DNA of 64,000 nucleotides from NCBI RefSeq assembly GCF_002845985.1, contig NZ_PDFK01000012.1, forward strand, positions 1 to 64,000. Direction: 5' to 3'. A model generated the notes under the pieces. That model worked only from the letters and a program-made list of their open reading frames with translations, did not search any database and was not told the DNA's origin. This stretch comes from Lysinibacillus fusiformis (GTDB taxonomy: Bacteria; Bacillota; Bacilli; Bacillales_A; Planococcaceae). Shown here piece after piece: positions 26,014 through 33,028 of the stretch (position 1 is its first letter; each line of letters opens with the position of its first letter). A program made the position numbers and the translations under genes.

Positions 26014-26607
26014 TTAGCGAATTGTATATAAAGCTTTAGACCATGGGATTAATTGATCTAACATTTGGTTCACTGAATCTGATTGTACTTCCTTTGGTTT
26101 AAAGTCTGTTCCATTTTCAAAATCTGTGAATAAGGATAATGCTGGGTGAACACGTACATCTGCAATTAATAGCTCTCCCATAATGCCACGTAGATGTTCT
26201 GCTGCACGAGCTCCACCTACAGAACCATATGACACGATTCCTGCTGCCTTGTTATTCCACTCAACACGTAAATAGTCTAGTGCATTTTTTAAGGCCCCTG
26301 TAATAGAGTGATTATATTCTTGTACGATAAACACAAATCCATCTTGTTTAGCAATAATTTCTGACCAAGCCTGTGCACCCGAAGCATCTTGCCCTGGTTC
26401 GCCTAATAATGGCAATTTATAATCAGCAATATCGATCACTGTATAGTTTGCGTCACCACGTAGATCTGCAATTTCCTTTACCCATTGTGCTACTTGAGGG
26501 CTTACACGTCCCTCACGTGTCGATCCAATAATAATACCGATATTTAATTCTGCCATTGTTTGTTCCTCCTCTTTTTTTGAACTAAATAATTTATTCAAAA
26601 AACCCAT
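26014..26607 (-). CDS. NADPH-dependent FMN reductase / azoreductase-like flavoprotein
   Basis: A 197-residue flavodoxin-fold reductase of the NADPH-dependent FMN reductase family. The FMN loop is IIIGSTREGRVSPQVAQWV (about 24-42), with the second loop QEYNHSITGALKNALDYL and GSVGGARAAEHLR. Two starts each have a near-ideal ribosome site: ATG 26607 (AGGAGGT, adding the charged tail MGFLNKLFSSKKEEEQT) and ATG 26556 (GAGGAGG, beginning MAELNIGII). The longer form is given here. Such enzymes reduce quinones or azo compounds, consistent with the dioxygenase downstream and the MhqR-like box upstream. It is the first gene of a two-gene operon. Confidence 0.85.
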   Translation of the reverse strand: MGFLNKLFSSKKEEEQTMAELNIGIIIGSTREGRVSPQVAQWVKEIADLRGDANYTVIDIADYKLPLLGEPGQDASGAQAWSEIIAKQDGFVFIVQEYNHSITGALKNALDYLRVEWNNKAAGIVSYGSVGGARAAEHLRGIMGELLIADVRVHPALSLFTDFENGTDFKPKEVQSDSVNQMLDQLIPWSKALYTIR

Positions 26608-26647
26608 AATTGTACCTCCTGACGAAAGCTAAAGGTTCGAATTCATT

Positions 26648-26680
26648 TATCTCGAAATTGTTTATCTTGAATTCGAGATA
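26648..26680 (-). promoter_or_regulatory. MhqR-like operator
   Basis: TATCTTGAATTCGAGATA (26663-26680) matches the known MhqR box (tATCTcgaAtTCgAGATa as I recall it) with one mismatch. A second TATCTCGAAAT half-site sits just beside it at 26648. It lies 55 bp before the FMN reductase gene. MhqR represses quinone-detoxification genes until quinones or hydroquinones modify it. No MhqR gene is in the window. Confidence 0.8.
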
Positions 26681-26745
26681 ATAATAACACGATATTTTTA
26701 TCAACGTCAACAACTTTGTTTTTAAATTTAAAAAGGCAGAGAAAA

Positions 26746-27090
26746 TTAACTCTCTACCTTCCCTAAAAGCTTATAAACCTGTGATTTTAAATAGCTATAT
26801 TGCCCATCATTGGTATCATGAAAAGCCTCTGTCCTATTTGAATCAATATCCTGATAGTCGATTATGTATGAAAATTGCTCCTCCGTAAAATCCATTCTTA
26901 CGCCATTAATGACATTATAAAAGTGCCAGCCCTCCTTGAGAAATGTCTTTCTAATTTCTCCGCCAAGAATATCCTGCACCACTAATGAAGTAACGCCACA
27001 TTGCCCTTTTGCAAGGTTATCCAAGCTCCATTTAGAACTTGATTGGCTTGACCATAATTTTCTTAAAGCGTTTAAAATGTCTTTTTTCAT
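26746..27090 (-). CDS. YunG-like small protein
   Basis: A 114-residue cytosolic protein resembling B. subtilis YunG. Recognisable pieces are LRKLWSSQSSSKWSLDN, GQCGVTSLVVQDILGGEIRKT and HFYNVINGVRMDFTEEQF. The conserved Cys in GQCGVT and the His in WHFYN suggest a papain/transglutaminase-like Cys-His pair, an inference from pattern only. ATG 27090 follows GAGAGGAG; a frame extension to 27129 overlaps the broken acetyltransferase and is not used. Function is unknown. Confidence 0.72.
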   Translation of the reverse strand: MKKDILNALRKLWSSQSSSKWSLDNLAKGQCGVTSLVVQDILGGEIRKTFLKEGWHFYNVINGVRMDFTEEQFSYIIDYQDIDSNRTEAFHDTNDGQYSYLKSQVYKLLGKVES

Positions 27091-27112
27091 GCTATAACTC
27101 CTCTCAAACACT

Positions 27113-27576
27113 TTAAAATGGGACTTCATCCATTTTTATTGGTGTTGAGTTCCCTGTAATCCAATCATCTTTAATAGCACTATAGACAATACTATCTGTC
27201 ACGGTACCGTCCTCATTTTCCCAAGCATTTCTTAAATAGCCCTCGTTCACAAAGCCAGCCTTACTAAAGCATTTTCGCATCCCCATATTATCGGCTCTAG
27301 TATAGCCCTCAATACGAATCTTACCTTTTTCGCCAAATAGATCAATGAAGTGCTTTAACACCATATCCTTACTTCCACATGAATAAAAAGAATCCCGACT
27401 TTTTCCCCTTCCTCAAGTAGCCAATGTGTTTCACGATCGTTCTTATAGTAACCCTCCACATATGCAGCTCGAATGGACTCTTCTTTTACCAGTGGATTCG
27501 TGTGATACAACCATTTATTTTGAGTGAGTAACTGTACTAAATCATCAATTTCTTCTTCAAATAATTTGAATTCCAT
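27113..27576 (-). pseudogene. RimJ/RimL-type GNAT acetyltransferase, internally deleted
   Basis: The N-terminal part (MEFKLFEEEIDDLVQLL..., 27576 to 27355) runs through VGILFIHV and ends after a frame change. The C-terminal part continues from about 27375 with MVLKHFIDLFGEKG, IRIEGYTRADNMGMRKCFSKAGF and ends at 27113. Between them about 25 residues are missing, including the family's R/Q-x-x-G-x-G acetyl-CoA loop, and the frame shifts by one. The gene cannot make an active enzyme. It starts 14 bases after the Lrp-type gene. Confidence 0.82.
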
Positions 27577-27590
27577 TAATAGCTCCTTTC

Positions 27591-28010
27591 TTAAATGTCC
27601 TCACATATATCAGAAAAAATAAAATTGGTTTTTGTATGTGCATATGGCTGTAATACATCAATAAACTGCTCAACATCAGAAAAAGTTTGAAAATGCCCTT
27701 TTAATAAAAAACATGCCTCACCTGATATTCGATAACAAAAATCTATCGTTGTATACGTCTTAATAAGATCTTTAAAATCTGCATAGCGGTTGTTTTTTAT
27801 TGTCGCCTCAATGATAGCCTCAACTGGATAGCCTAATGCCTTTTTATTAATAGCCAAAGTATATTTTTTTATGACTTCCTGTTCCTCTAATTGCCGTACT
27901 CTTTCACGAACAGCTGGTGCCGATAAATGTACTCGTCTCCCTAATTCACTCATAGAAATACGACTATCCTCCTTTAATTCTTTCAGTATCCTTTCATTAA
28001 TGAAATCCAT
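27591..28010 (-). CDS. Lrp/AsnC-family regulator
   Basis: A 139-residue Lrp/AsnC protein: N-terminal helix-turn-helix (ILKELKEDSRISMSELGRRVHLSAPAVRERVRQLEE; about 8-45) and C-terminal RAM domain (about 65-135), which binds amino acids and drives octamer formation. ATG 28010 follows AAGGGGT. It is divergent from the AhpD-like gene; an inverted repeat at 28035 lies between them. The broken acetyltransferase directly downstream suggests the pair was once a unit. Effector unknown. Confidence 0.88.
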   Translation of the reverse strand: MDFINERILKELKEDSRISMSELGRRVHLSAPAVRERVRQLEEQEVIKKYTLAINKKALGYPVEAIIEATIKNNRYADFKDLIKTYTTIDFCYRISGEACFLLKGHFQTFSDVEQFIDVLQPYAHTKTNFIFSDICEDI

Positions 28011-28034
28011 TATGGCAATACCCCTTCTTTTTAA

Positions 28035-28057
28035 AAGGAAACGATTATAATTTCCTT
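28035..28057. promoter_or_regulatory. inverted repeat in the Lrp/AhpD-like divergent region
   Basis: AAGGAAA and TTTCCTT are separated by 9 bp between the two divergent genes, in a position suited to Lrp binding. The assignment rests on symmetry and location only. Confidence 0.4.
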
Positions 28058-28116
28058 CGAATTCGCATATTAACTTCGTTATTCATATTTTACACTAATG
28101 AAAGGAGGGATGTTTG

Positions 28117-28521
28117 ATGACACTTATTCATTTACACGACAAGGGCTTAACGCCATTTCAACAACTATTAGGCTATAACGAGGGAATTCAGCTGCACTGG
28201 CAACAGTTGGGGGAGGTACTCGAAAAAGACGGGCATCTATCCGCTTCATTAAAAGAAGAGGTTCGAAAAACATTAGCTCAAAAAAATGGCTGTCAGTATT
28301 GTAAGGCAAAAGGCAAACCAGATCCACAATACTATGATGAGAAAACAGCCGTATGTACAGGTTTTGCAGAAGCATTCTTAGCTTCAAAAGGTCACACTGC
28401 GGCCAATGTCACAGCTGTATTAAAGGATTATTTAACAGCAGCCGAGATTAGCGAGCTACTAGCATTTATTTGCTTCGCGACAGCACAGCAATATTTTGGT
28501 GCTCTTATGCAATTAAAATAA
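28117..28521 (+). CDS. carboxymuconolactone decarboxylase/AhpD-like protein
   Basis: A 134-residue helical protein with the AhpD-type CxxC in KTLAQKNGCQYCKAKG (about residues 50-65) followed by the amphipathic TAVCTGFAEAFL helix and an AAEISELLAFICFATAQQYFG C-terminus. Members serve as thiol reductants in peroxide defence or as decarboxylases. The usual His after the CxxC is not obvious here, which weakens an AhpD-type relay. ATG 28117 follows AAAGGAGGG with good spacing (TTG 28114 is too close). It is a single gene, divergent from Lrp. Confidence 0.78.
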   Translation: MTLIHLHDKGLTPFQQLLGYNEGIQLHWQQLGEVLEKDGHLSASLKEEVRKTLAQKNGCQYCKAKGKPDPQYYDEKTAVCTGFAEAFLASKGHTAANVTAVLKDYLTAAEISELLAFICFATAQQYFGALMQLK

Positions 28522-28522
28522 C

Positions 28523-28547
28523 GGAACTAGGGGTCTTCCCTAGTTCC
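28523..28547. terminator. hairpin between convergent genes
   Basis: GGAACTAGGG and CCCTAGTTCC form a perfect 10-bp stem directly after the AhpD-like gene. The T-run is short, so it may act as a weak terminator. Confidence 0.55.
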
Positions 28548-28609
28548 TATCCACCAATTTGAACGTTCTATCCATCACATTTAGTGCTGTATCCACCGCT
28601 TTATGCATG

Positions 28610-29029
28610 CTATCCATCTAAATCGATTTTATTAGCTATATCTATAATAAATTGCTTACTAAGCTCCTCTTTCATATTATTCTCAGCATCCACCATCACT
28701 TGTTCAATGAGACAGCCTTGATGATGAAAGACATCTTCATGGTCTGAAGCACAACTAAATAATGAGGTTTGTCCTTCAATCGCATAAATCACATCTAAGA
28801 AAGAAATTTCTTGTGGACGCTTAGAAATACGGTAACCACCGTTGACACCTGGATTCGACTCAATTAAACCTGCCTTCACAAGCTTTGTTAATATTTTCGA
28901 AAGATAGGTTGGTGATAATTTCTGCATTTCTGCTAGAGACTCTACGCTCATTGATTTCCCTTTAGGATTGAGCGTTAAAAACACCATCGTATGTAACGCA
29001 TAATTTGTTGCTTTTGAATATTTCATCAT
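28610..29029 (-). CDS. Rrf2-family regulator
   Basis: A 139-residue winged-helix regulator of the Rrf2 family (relatives: NsrR, IscR, CymR, YwnA). The DNA-binding part is about residues 1-65 (KYSKATNYALHTMVFL ... TYLSKILTKLVKAGLIES, then the wing GVNGGYRI). Only two cysteines occur in the sensor region (FSCASD and HHQGCLIEQ), fewer than the three used for an Fe-S cluster in NsrR/IscR. Two adjacent ATGs (29029, 29026) both suit GGAGGTGAT. It is a single gene with no obvious linked target. Confidence 0.85.
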   Translation of the reverse strand: MMKYSKATNYALHTMVFLTLNPKGKSMSVESLAEMQKLSPTYLSKILTKLVKAGLIESNPGVNGGYRISKRPQEISFLDVIYAIEGQTSLFSCASDHEDVFHHQGCLIEQVMVDAENNMKEELSKQFIIDIANKIDLDG

Positions 29030-29131
29030 TAATCACCTCCATTCAGGACTATTACTATCTGTAATTAAAACACATTCTACCATATATCAAGAAAAAAGCA
29101 TGTTTTGCAGAAAAACACGCTTTATGATTTC

Positions 29132-29659
29132 TTATTCACGCTGCCCATAGCCTTCTTCTTCAGCCATGGCATCAGCCTTTGTCGTATGAACAGTTCCAAA
29201 TGGATGGTTTGGTGGTGCATAAATTGTGTAAAGCTTTAGCGGTTTATTGCCTATATTCGTAACATTATGCCATGTCCCTGCTGGCACCATAATGGCCATA
29301 TCTTCAGACACGTGTCTTTGGAAGTTTAAATAATCTTTACTTGGTCCCATCTGTGTAACGCCATGCCCTTCCTCAATACAAATAAATTGATCGACGTGAG
29401 GGTGTACTTCTAAGCCAATATCTTCCCCAACGTTAAGGCTCATCACAGTTACTTGTAAGTGTGGCCCTGTCCATAGTACTGTTCGATAATTTTTGTTGTG
29501 CTTTGTAGTCTCTTCAATGTTGACAACGAATGGTCCTGATCCAAAATCATTCTGGACATTACTTCTTGGCACTCGTTCTTCCTGATTTGGATAGGCCCAA
29601 TAAACAGGTTGATAACCGTAATTATACAGTAGATAATTACCGTAATAAGGGTGGTACAT
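29132..29659 (-). CDS. cupin-domain protein with tyrosine-rich N-terminus
   Basis: A 175-residue protein. The first about 30 residues are Tyr-rich (MYHPYYGNYLLYNYGYQPVYW); residues about 75-165 form a cupin barrel with metal-ligand motif 1 as GLEVHPHVDQFICIEEG and motif 2 as PAGTWHNVTN. ATG 29659 follows GAGAGG; a longer frame to 29782 collides with the divergent SUKH gene start and is rejected. The Tyr-rich head resembles spore-coat proteins, so a spore-surface cupin is possible. Enzyme activity is unknown. Confidence 0.78.
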   Translation of the reverse strand: MYHPYYGNYLLYNYGYQPVYWAYPNQEERVPRSNVQNDFGSGPFVVNIEETTKHNKNYRTVLWTGPHLQVTVMSLNVGEDIGLEVHPHVDQFICIEEGHGVTQMGPSKDYLNFQRHVSEDMAIMVPAGTWHNVTNIGNKPLKLYTIYAPPNHPFGTVHTTKADAMAEEEGYGQRE

Positions 29660-29780
29660 GTAACTCAATCCTCTCATACATGATAACGCTATATTATGCA
29701 GTTGAATGAAAGAAGGTACTCCGTTTGCACGTTGAATTATTAATGGAGTGCTATTTATAAACAGATTGGAGGTAGCTGCC

Positions 29781-30239
29781 ATGTACGCTAGATTAGCAGA
29801 AATGCTAGCAAGTACTACGGCGATTAAATGGTTTCCTGGACATGATGTTGAAGATGATTGGATTGTAGAAGCTGAAGTTGAATTAGGGTTCAGCTTACCA
29901 CCATCCTATTGCTGGTGGTTAAAAAATTATGGCAATGGGCAACTGAATGGTGGATCTATTCTCACAATCGGTCAACCAGCATACAGAGACATCGATCATA
30001 CAGATATTCTTTATATACATCGTCTTAACTTGGCTGACAAGGATTGGTGTAAACAATATCCGAATAGGTTAGATTTATTTGTTCCAGACGCAGACGAACT
30101 ATATTTTTTTAATACATCATCAAAAGATGAACATGGTGAGTTTTCAGTTATGTGCTTTGACTTATTGAATGACATGATTTATGAATATGCTTCTACTTTC
30201 TCAAAGTTTCTCGAAAAATTAATGGATGAACGGAGCTAA
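29781..30239 (+). CDS. small SUKH (SMI1/KNR4) domain protein, immunity-like
   Basis: A 152-residue single-domain SMI1/KNR4 protein: ELGFSLPPSYCWWLKNYGNGQLNGGSIL opens the fold, and LFVPDADELYFFNTSS and the C-terminal TFSKFLEKL helix complete it. Proteins of this size are typical immunity proteins of contact-dependent or polymorphic toxins. ATG 29781 follows GGAGGTAG with good spacing. No toxin gene is adjacent, so it may be an orphan. A bidirectional terminator follows. Confidence 0.82.
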   Translation: MYARLAEMLASTTAIKWFPGHDVEDDWIVEAEVELGFSLPPSYCWWLKNYGNGQLNGGSILTIGQPAYRDIDHTDILYIHRLNLADKDWCKQYPNRLDLFVPDADELYFFNTSSKDEHGEFSVMCFDLLNDMIYEYASTFSKFLEKLMDERS

Positions 30240-30242
30240 TAG

Positions 30243-30275
30243 TGTGAGTTGCCATATCTATAGAGGCAACTCACA
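30243..30275. terminator. bidirectional terminator
   Basis: TGTGAGTTGCC and GGCAACTCACA form an 11-bp stem between the convergent SUKH and serine-hydrolase genes and overlap the latter's stop codon. Confidence 0.75.
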
Positions 30276-31398
30276 ACTCAGAAAACTCCCTTTTAAGACG
30301 CTTGCGAAACTTATCATCTGTCAGAAATTTCAATTGAAAACTATTCATACTATTAGATAGTTTAATTTGTTCCATTGTATTTAAGTCGTTAGCAAAAAGG
30401 GCAATTTCCGTTTGATTCCCTTCTTTATCTTCCGCATAGGCTGCTAGTGTTAAGACAAATGCAGTCGATCCACCCTTTTGACCTGCATGTGTTAGCCATT
30501 CTTGATTTTTAGGATTCTGCATCAACTGTTCCATTACGGGATCTAAGTATTTATGTACCTCTGCACTGAAGAAATTTTTATTATTCAATTTTTCTAAAAT
30601 AGAGATGTAATCGTTTGTAGTGGCCCTTATTAAACGGTCAGACCATATCTTTTGAAAATCCATATTGAGCAGTTTTTGTGCCTCTGCTTTCTCCTCGTAA
30701 GTCAAAGGTTGCTCTATCCAACTGGCGTGAATAGACGATGCACGCTCACGATATTCAGCCATATCCATTTCTTGCAAAGCCGCTAATGTTTCTTTTTTCG
30801 TTAAATTTTTTTCTTTCAAGACTTGAACCGGGATATGGAGTGCACTGACGATTGGATATAATGGTTCATGATCCTCTACATGTAGCTGTGTAAGCACATC
30901 ATTAATCGCTTGAAAACCTAATACATGCATTAAATATTCCGTATTCGCATTGGAACTATAAGCAATCATACCACTTGCGACTTCACTTAAAGGTACATGA
31001 TCCACACCCTGAAGGTTTAACTGCGCTAACCATGCTTCATGTGCACCTCCATCCGTTTTAGGAATATAAAATACCTCTAACTCCTTTAGATCGACCTGTT
31101 GCTGAGGATTAATGCGACCCTCTGCTGCTTGCTGTGCATAGGCTATAGCGACGATGATTTTAACTGTACTTGCTAATGGCAGCTGTTCCTTAGTGTTTAA
31201 TTCCACCCAATATTGTTGATTGCGTTGAATGGCTACGGAAACATTTTTATCAGCTCTATGTTCCTTTATAAATTGAACAATATATTCTGGGTCGTCCTTC
31301 TTAATCTCTTTTTGAAACTTCCAAAAGACAATACCTATTACTAACCCTGCACAAATTAAAATGCCACCCATCATCCAATATAATTTTTTCACTTTCAT
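30271..31398 (-). CDS. membrane-anchored beta-lactamase-fold serine hydrolase
   Basis: A 375-residue protein: one N-terminal membrane helix (about 8-28), then an extracytoplasmic class A beta-lactamase-type domain. Active-site motifs are visible: SxxK as ASTVK (about residue 77), SxN as SSNAN (about 147) and KGG as GQKGGST (about 310). It lacks an obvious Glu166-type omega-loop motif, so it may be a peptidoglycan-acting hydrolase rather than an antibiotic-destroying enzyme. The start is either ATG 31398 or GTG 31392; GGAGG is spaced better for the GTG. It lies seven bases after the broken DUF4303-like gene. Confidence 0.82.
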   Translation of the reverse strand: MKVKKLYWMMGGILICAGLVIGIVFWKFQKEIKKDDPEYIVQFIKEHRADKNVSVAIQRNQQYWVELNTKEQLPLASTVKIIVAIAYAQQAAEGRINPQQQVDLKELEVFYIPKTDGGAHEAWLAQLNLQGVDHVPLSEVASGMIAYSSNANTEYLMHVLGFQAINDVLTQLHVEDHEPLYPIVSALHIPVQVLKEKNLTKKETLAALQEMDMAEYRERASSIHASWIEQPLTYEEKAEAQKLLNMDFQKIWSDRLIRATTNDYISILEKLNNKNFFSAEVHKYLDPVMEQLMQNPKNQEWLTHAGQKGGSTAFVLTLAAYAEDKEGNQTEIALFANDLNTMEQIKLSNSMNSFQLKFLTDDKFRKRLKREFSEL

Positions 31399-31405
31399 CC
31401 CTCCA

Positions 31406-31955
31406 TCACTCGTCTGCTTCCACCAACCATTGCTGCAATGCTGTAGACGACTGGTTTAATTGCAACGCTATTTCTATGTTTACTTCATCTGGGGGCATCA
31501 CTTCCACGAGTATACAAATAGCGTCTCTTGTTTGATTCAAGGCAAATAGTCCCTCCTCATCAAGCTTTTTCATGGCTAATTCCATTGCTGTTAGCCGGAA
31601 TGTCAATTCTTGCTGCCATTTTTCACCCCCAAGGACATTGATATTAGGTCGGTCATTCAAGTACTGACATACATTTGTAAAATACTCTTCACCGAAGCAA
31701 CAATAAGGAGAATCTGCATAAGACCATTTGATAAGAGCAGCCTTTTCAGATTGAGAGTTGTTGCTATTTCTTGCCTATTTAGTAGCTTCCCGCCCCAATG
31801 CTTCCCACGACCAAGCTGAAACGTTCGGAGCATGCCCTTCGCCAGTTGTATATAGCGTACAGTAATAGTCCCGCTCACCATTTTTAAATAAATTCAGAAA
31901 TGATTTTCTTGCAGCATTAACAATTTCCTCTACTAAAGTCTCCGGTAGGCATCAT
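31406..31955 (-). pseudogene. DUF4303-like protein with in-frame stop and N-terminal frameshift
   Basis: Reading leftward from about 31930, one frame gives EIVNAARKSFLNLFKNGERD, YYCTLYTTGEGHAPNVSAWS and EALGREATK, then a TAG at 31775-31777. The same frame continues with ARNSNNSQSEKAALIKW, SYADSPYCCFGEEYFTN and runs to the stop at 31406 as a long normal C-terminus. The blocks before and after the stop together look like a DUF4303-type protein of about 180 residues. The only plausible start (two ATGs at 31955, after AAAGGAG) is in another frame. So there are two lesions: a frameshift near the start and a nonsense codon. Confidence 0.7.
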
Positions 31956-32043
31956 AACTATGAATATCTCCTTTAACTTGCTTTAGGTATATAGAACGTG
32001 TTATCGACGGATAGCACCTTTTTCAATTTGATAGTAAGACACA

Positions 32044-32077
32044 AAAAACCATCTCTAATCTTCATTTAGGTGGTTTT
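32044..32077 (-). terminator. intrinsic terminator
   Basis: In the leftward direction AAAACCACCT pairs with AGATGGTTTT and runs into a TTTTTTG tract, just after the stop of the small membrane protein gene. Confidence 0.65.
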
Positions 32078-32093
32078 AAATGTTTCAATTTAG

Positions 32094-32321
32094 TCATCGA
32101 CCCTTCTTGAGAAATAAGACTAATGCTAATGAAGCCAAAAAGAATAAACTTAGATGGAAACTAACCAAATTAGCAATGTATTGAATGTAATAATGAGTAT
32201 TAAGTATTGTACTTTGTTGTCGCATTAAAGTAGAAATAATTGTTGGACTAAATAACGAAATAACAGCGATAACAATTATACAACTTGAAAACATTTTCTT
32301 ATCCAAAAAATCACCTACCAA
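32094..32321 (-). CDS. small two-helix membrane protein
   Basis: The open frame encodes 75 residues with two hydrophobic stretches (SSCIIVIAVISLFSPTIIS and ANLVSFHLSLFFLASLALVL), consistent with a two-pass inner-membrane protein ending in KKGR. The start is uncertain: TTG 32321 has no ribosome site, TTG 32306 follows AGGTG closely, and ATG 32294 is spaced far from it. No family is recognised. A very short glycine-rich frame precedes it. It may be an orphan immunity or holin-like protein; that is only a guess from size and topology. Confidence 0.45.
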   Translation of the reverse strand: MVGDFLDKKMFSSCIIVIAVISLFSPTIISTLMRQQSTILNTHYYIQYIANLVSFHLSLFFLASLALVLFLKKGR

Positions 32322-32327
32322 TTCTGT

Positions 32328-32399
32328 TCAGAAGTATCTATAGGTTTTTGAATAAGATGCTCCCACTAGTTTTCCTGCAACTCCACTCCCAAGACTCAT
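32328..32399 (-). other. short glycine-rich open frame
   Basis: ATG 32399, with GGAGAG immediately before it, opens a 23-codon frame beginning MSLGSGVAGKLVGASYS; the frame is open for about ten codons further upstream. It could be a small peptide gene or the surviving tail of a larger protein followed by its membrane-protein partner at 32094. Spacing of the ribosome site is poor, so this is tentative. Confidence 0.25.
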
Positions 32400-32462
32400 C
32401 TCTCCTATAGTGGTAGCAGCATTTAATAAAGTTTAAGGTCATTGCATTGTAAGCTACATACA

Positions 32463-32906
32463 CTAATGAATTAACGAAGCTCTTAAACTGCTAATGCCAT
32501 TTTCTAAATATCCTTTGAGGCATGTTAACATATAAACCCAACCCTCTTTTTGCCCCATCATTTTTGCCATAATCTCTGGGTCATGGGCATTAAACCCTGA
32601 CTCTACTACAGTAATAATGGTTTCGCCTTGTAATTCTTCAAGAGTGATGGTAACCATCGTCACTTCACCATGCTCTTCACCCCATACAAACATAATTTTT
32701 TCATTAGCCTCCATTTCCAGCACAGTGATTACACCCTCAGCATGATACTCATCATATCTAAGCGTAATCCTTTTACCCGCTCCCCATCTTTCAGAGCTAT
32801 CAGAGAACCAATAATGCCCAATTTCAGTAGGAGAAATAATGGCTTCAAAAACTTTATGGACTGGCTGCCTGATTTTTAATTTCGTCGTCACATCCGTATT
32901 CATCAT
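32463..32906 (-). CDS. SRPBCC/AHSA1-family protein
   Basis: A 147-residue START/SRPBCC-fold protein of the AHSA1 (Activator of Hsp90 ATPase homologue) family. The opening IRQPVHKVFEAIISPTEIGHYW, WGEEHGEVTMVTITLEEL and C-terminal WVYMLTCLKGYLENG are diagnostic. These small cytosolic proteins bind hydrophobic ligands; in Firmicutes their partner and ligand are usually unknown. ATG 32906 follows AAAAGGATGATG. It is a single gene. Confidence 0.85.
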   Translation of the reverse strand: MMNTDVTTKLKIRQPVHKVFEAIISPTEIGHYWFSDSSERWGAGKRITLRYDEYHAEGVITVLEMEANEKIMFVWGEEHGEVTMVTITLEELQGETIITVVESGFNAHDPEIMAKMMGQKEGWVYMLTCLKGYLENGISSLRASLIH

Positions 32907-32991
32907 CGATCATCATCCTTTTTGTAATATTTATCTACACATTCTTCGCCAAATTTTCCCTTTTACCTCTCTAATAATAAAAATTAACTAA

Positions 32992-33028
32992 AAAAGTGTG
33001 ATTCCCCTAATGGTAAAATCACACTTTT
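32992..33028 (-). terminator. intrinsic terminator of the sensor kinase operon
   Basis: AAAAGTGTGATT and AATCACACTTTT form a 12-bp stem overlapping the kinase stop codon; leftward transcripts exit into a T-rich tract. Confidence 0.8.

Noticed and set aside
30271..31398. Antibiotic-inactivating class A beta-lactamase
   Set aside because: The S-x-x-K, SxN and KGG motifs fit the fold, but the omega-loop Glu motif is not recognisable and a membrane anchor is present, so resistance function is not supported.
31657..31881. Open frame of 74 codons on the minus strand
   Set aside because: It lies in a different frame from the conserved DUF4303-like reading, which runs through the same bases with family-like composition. 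It has no ribosome site.
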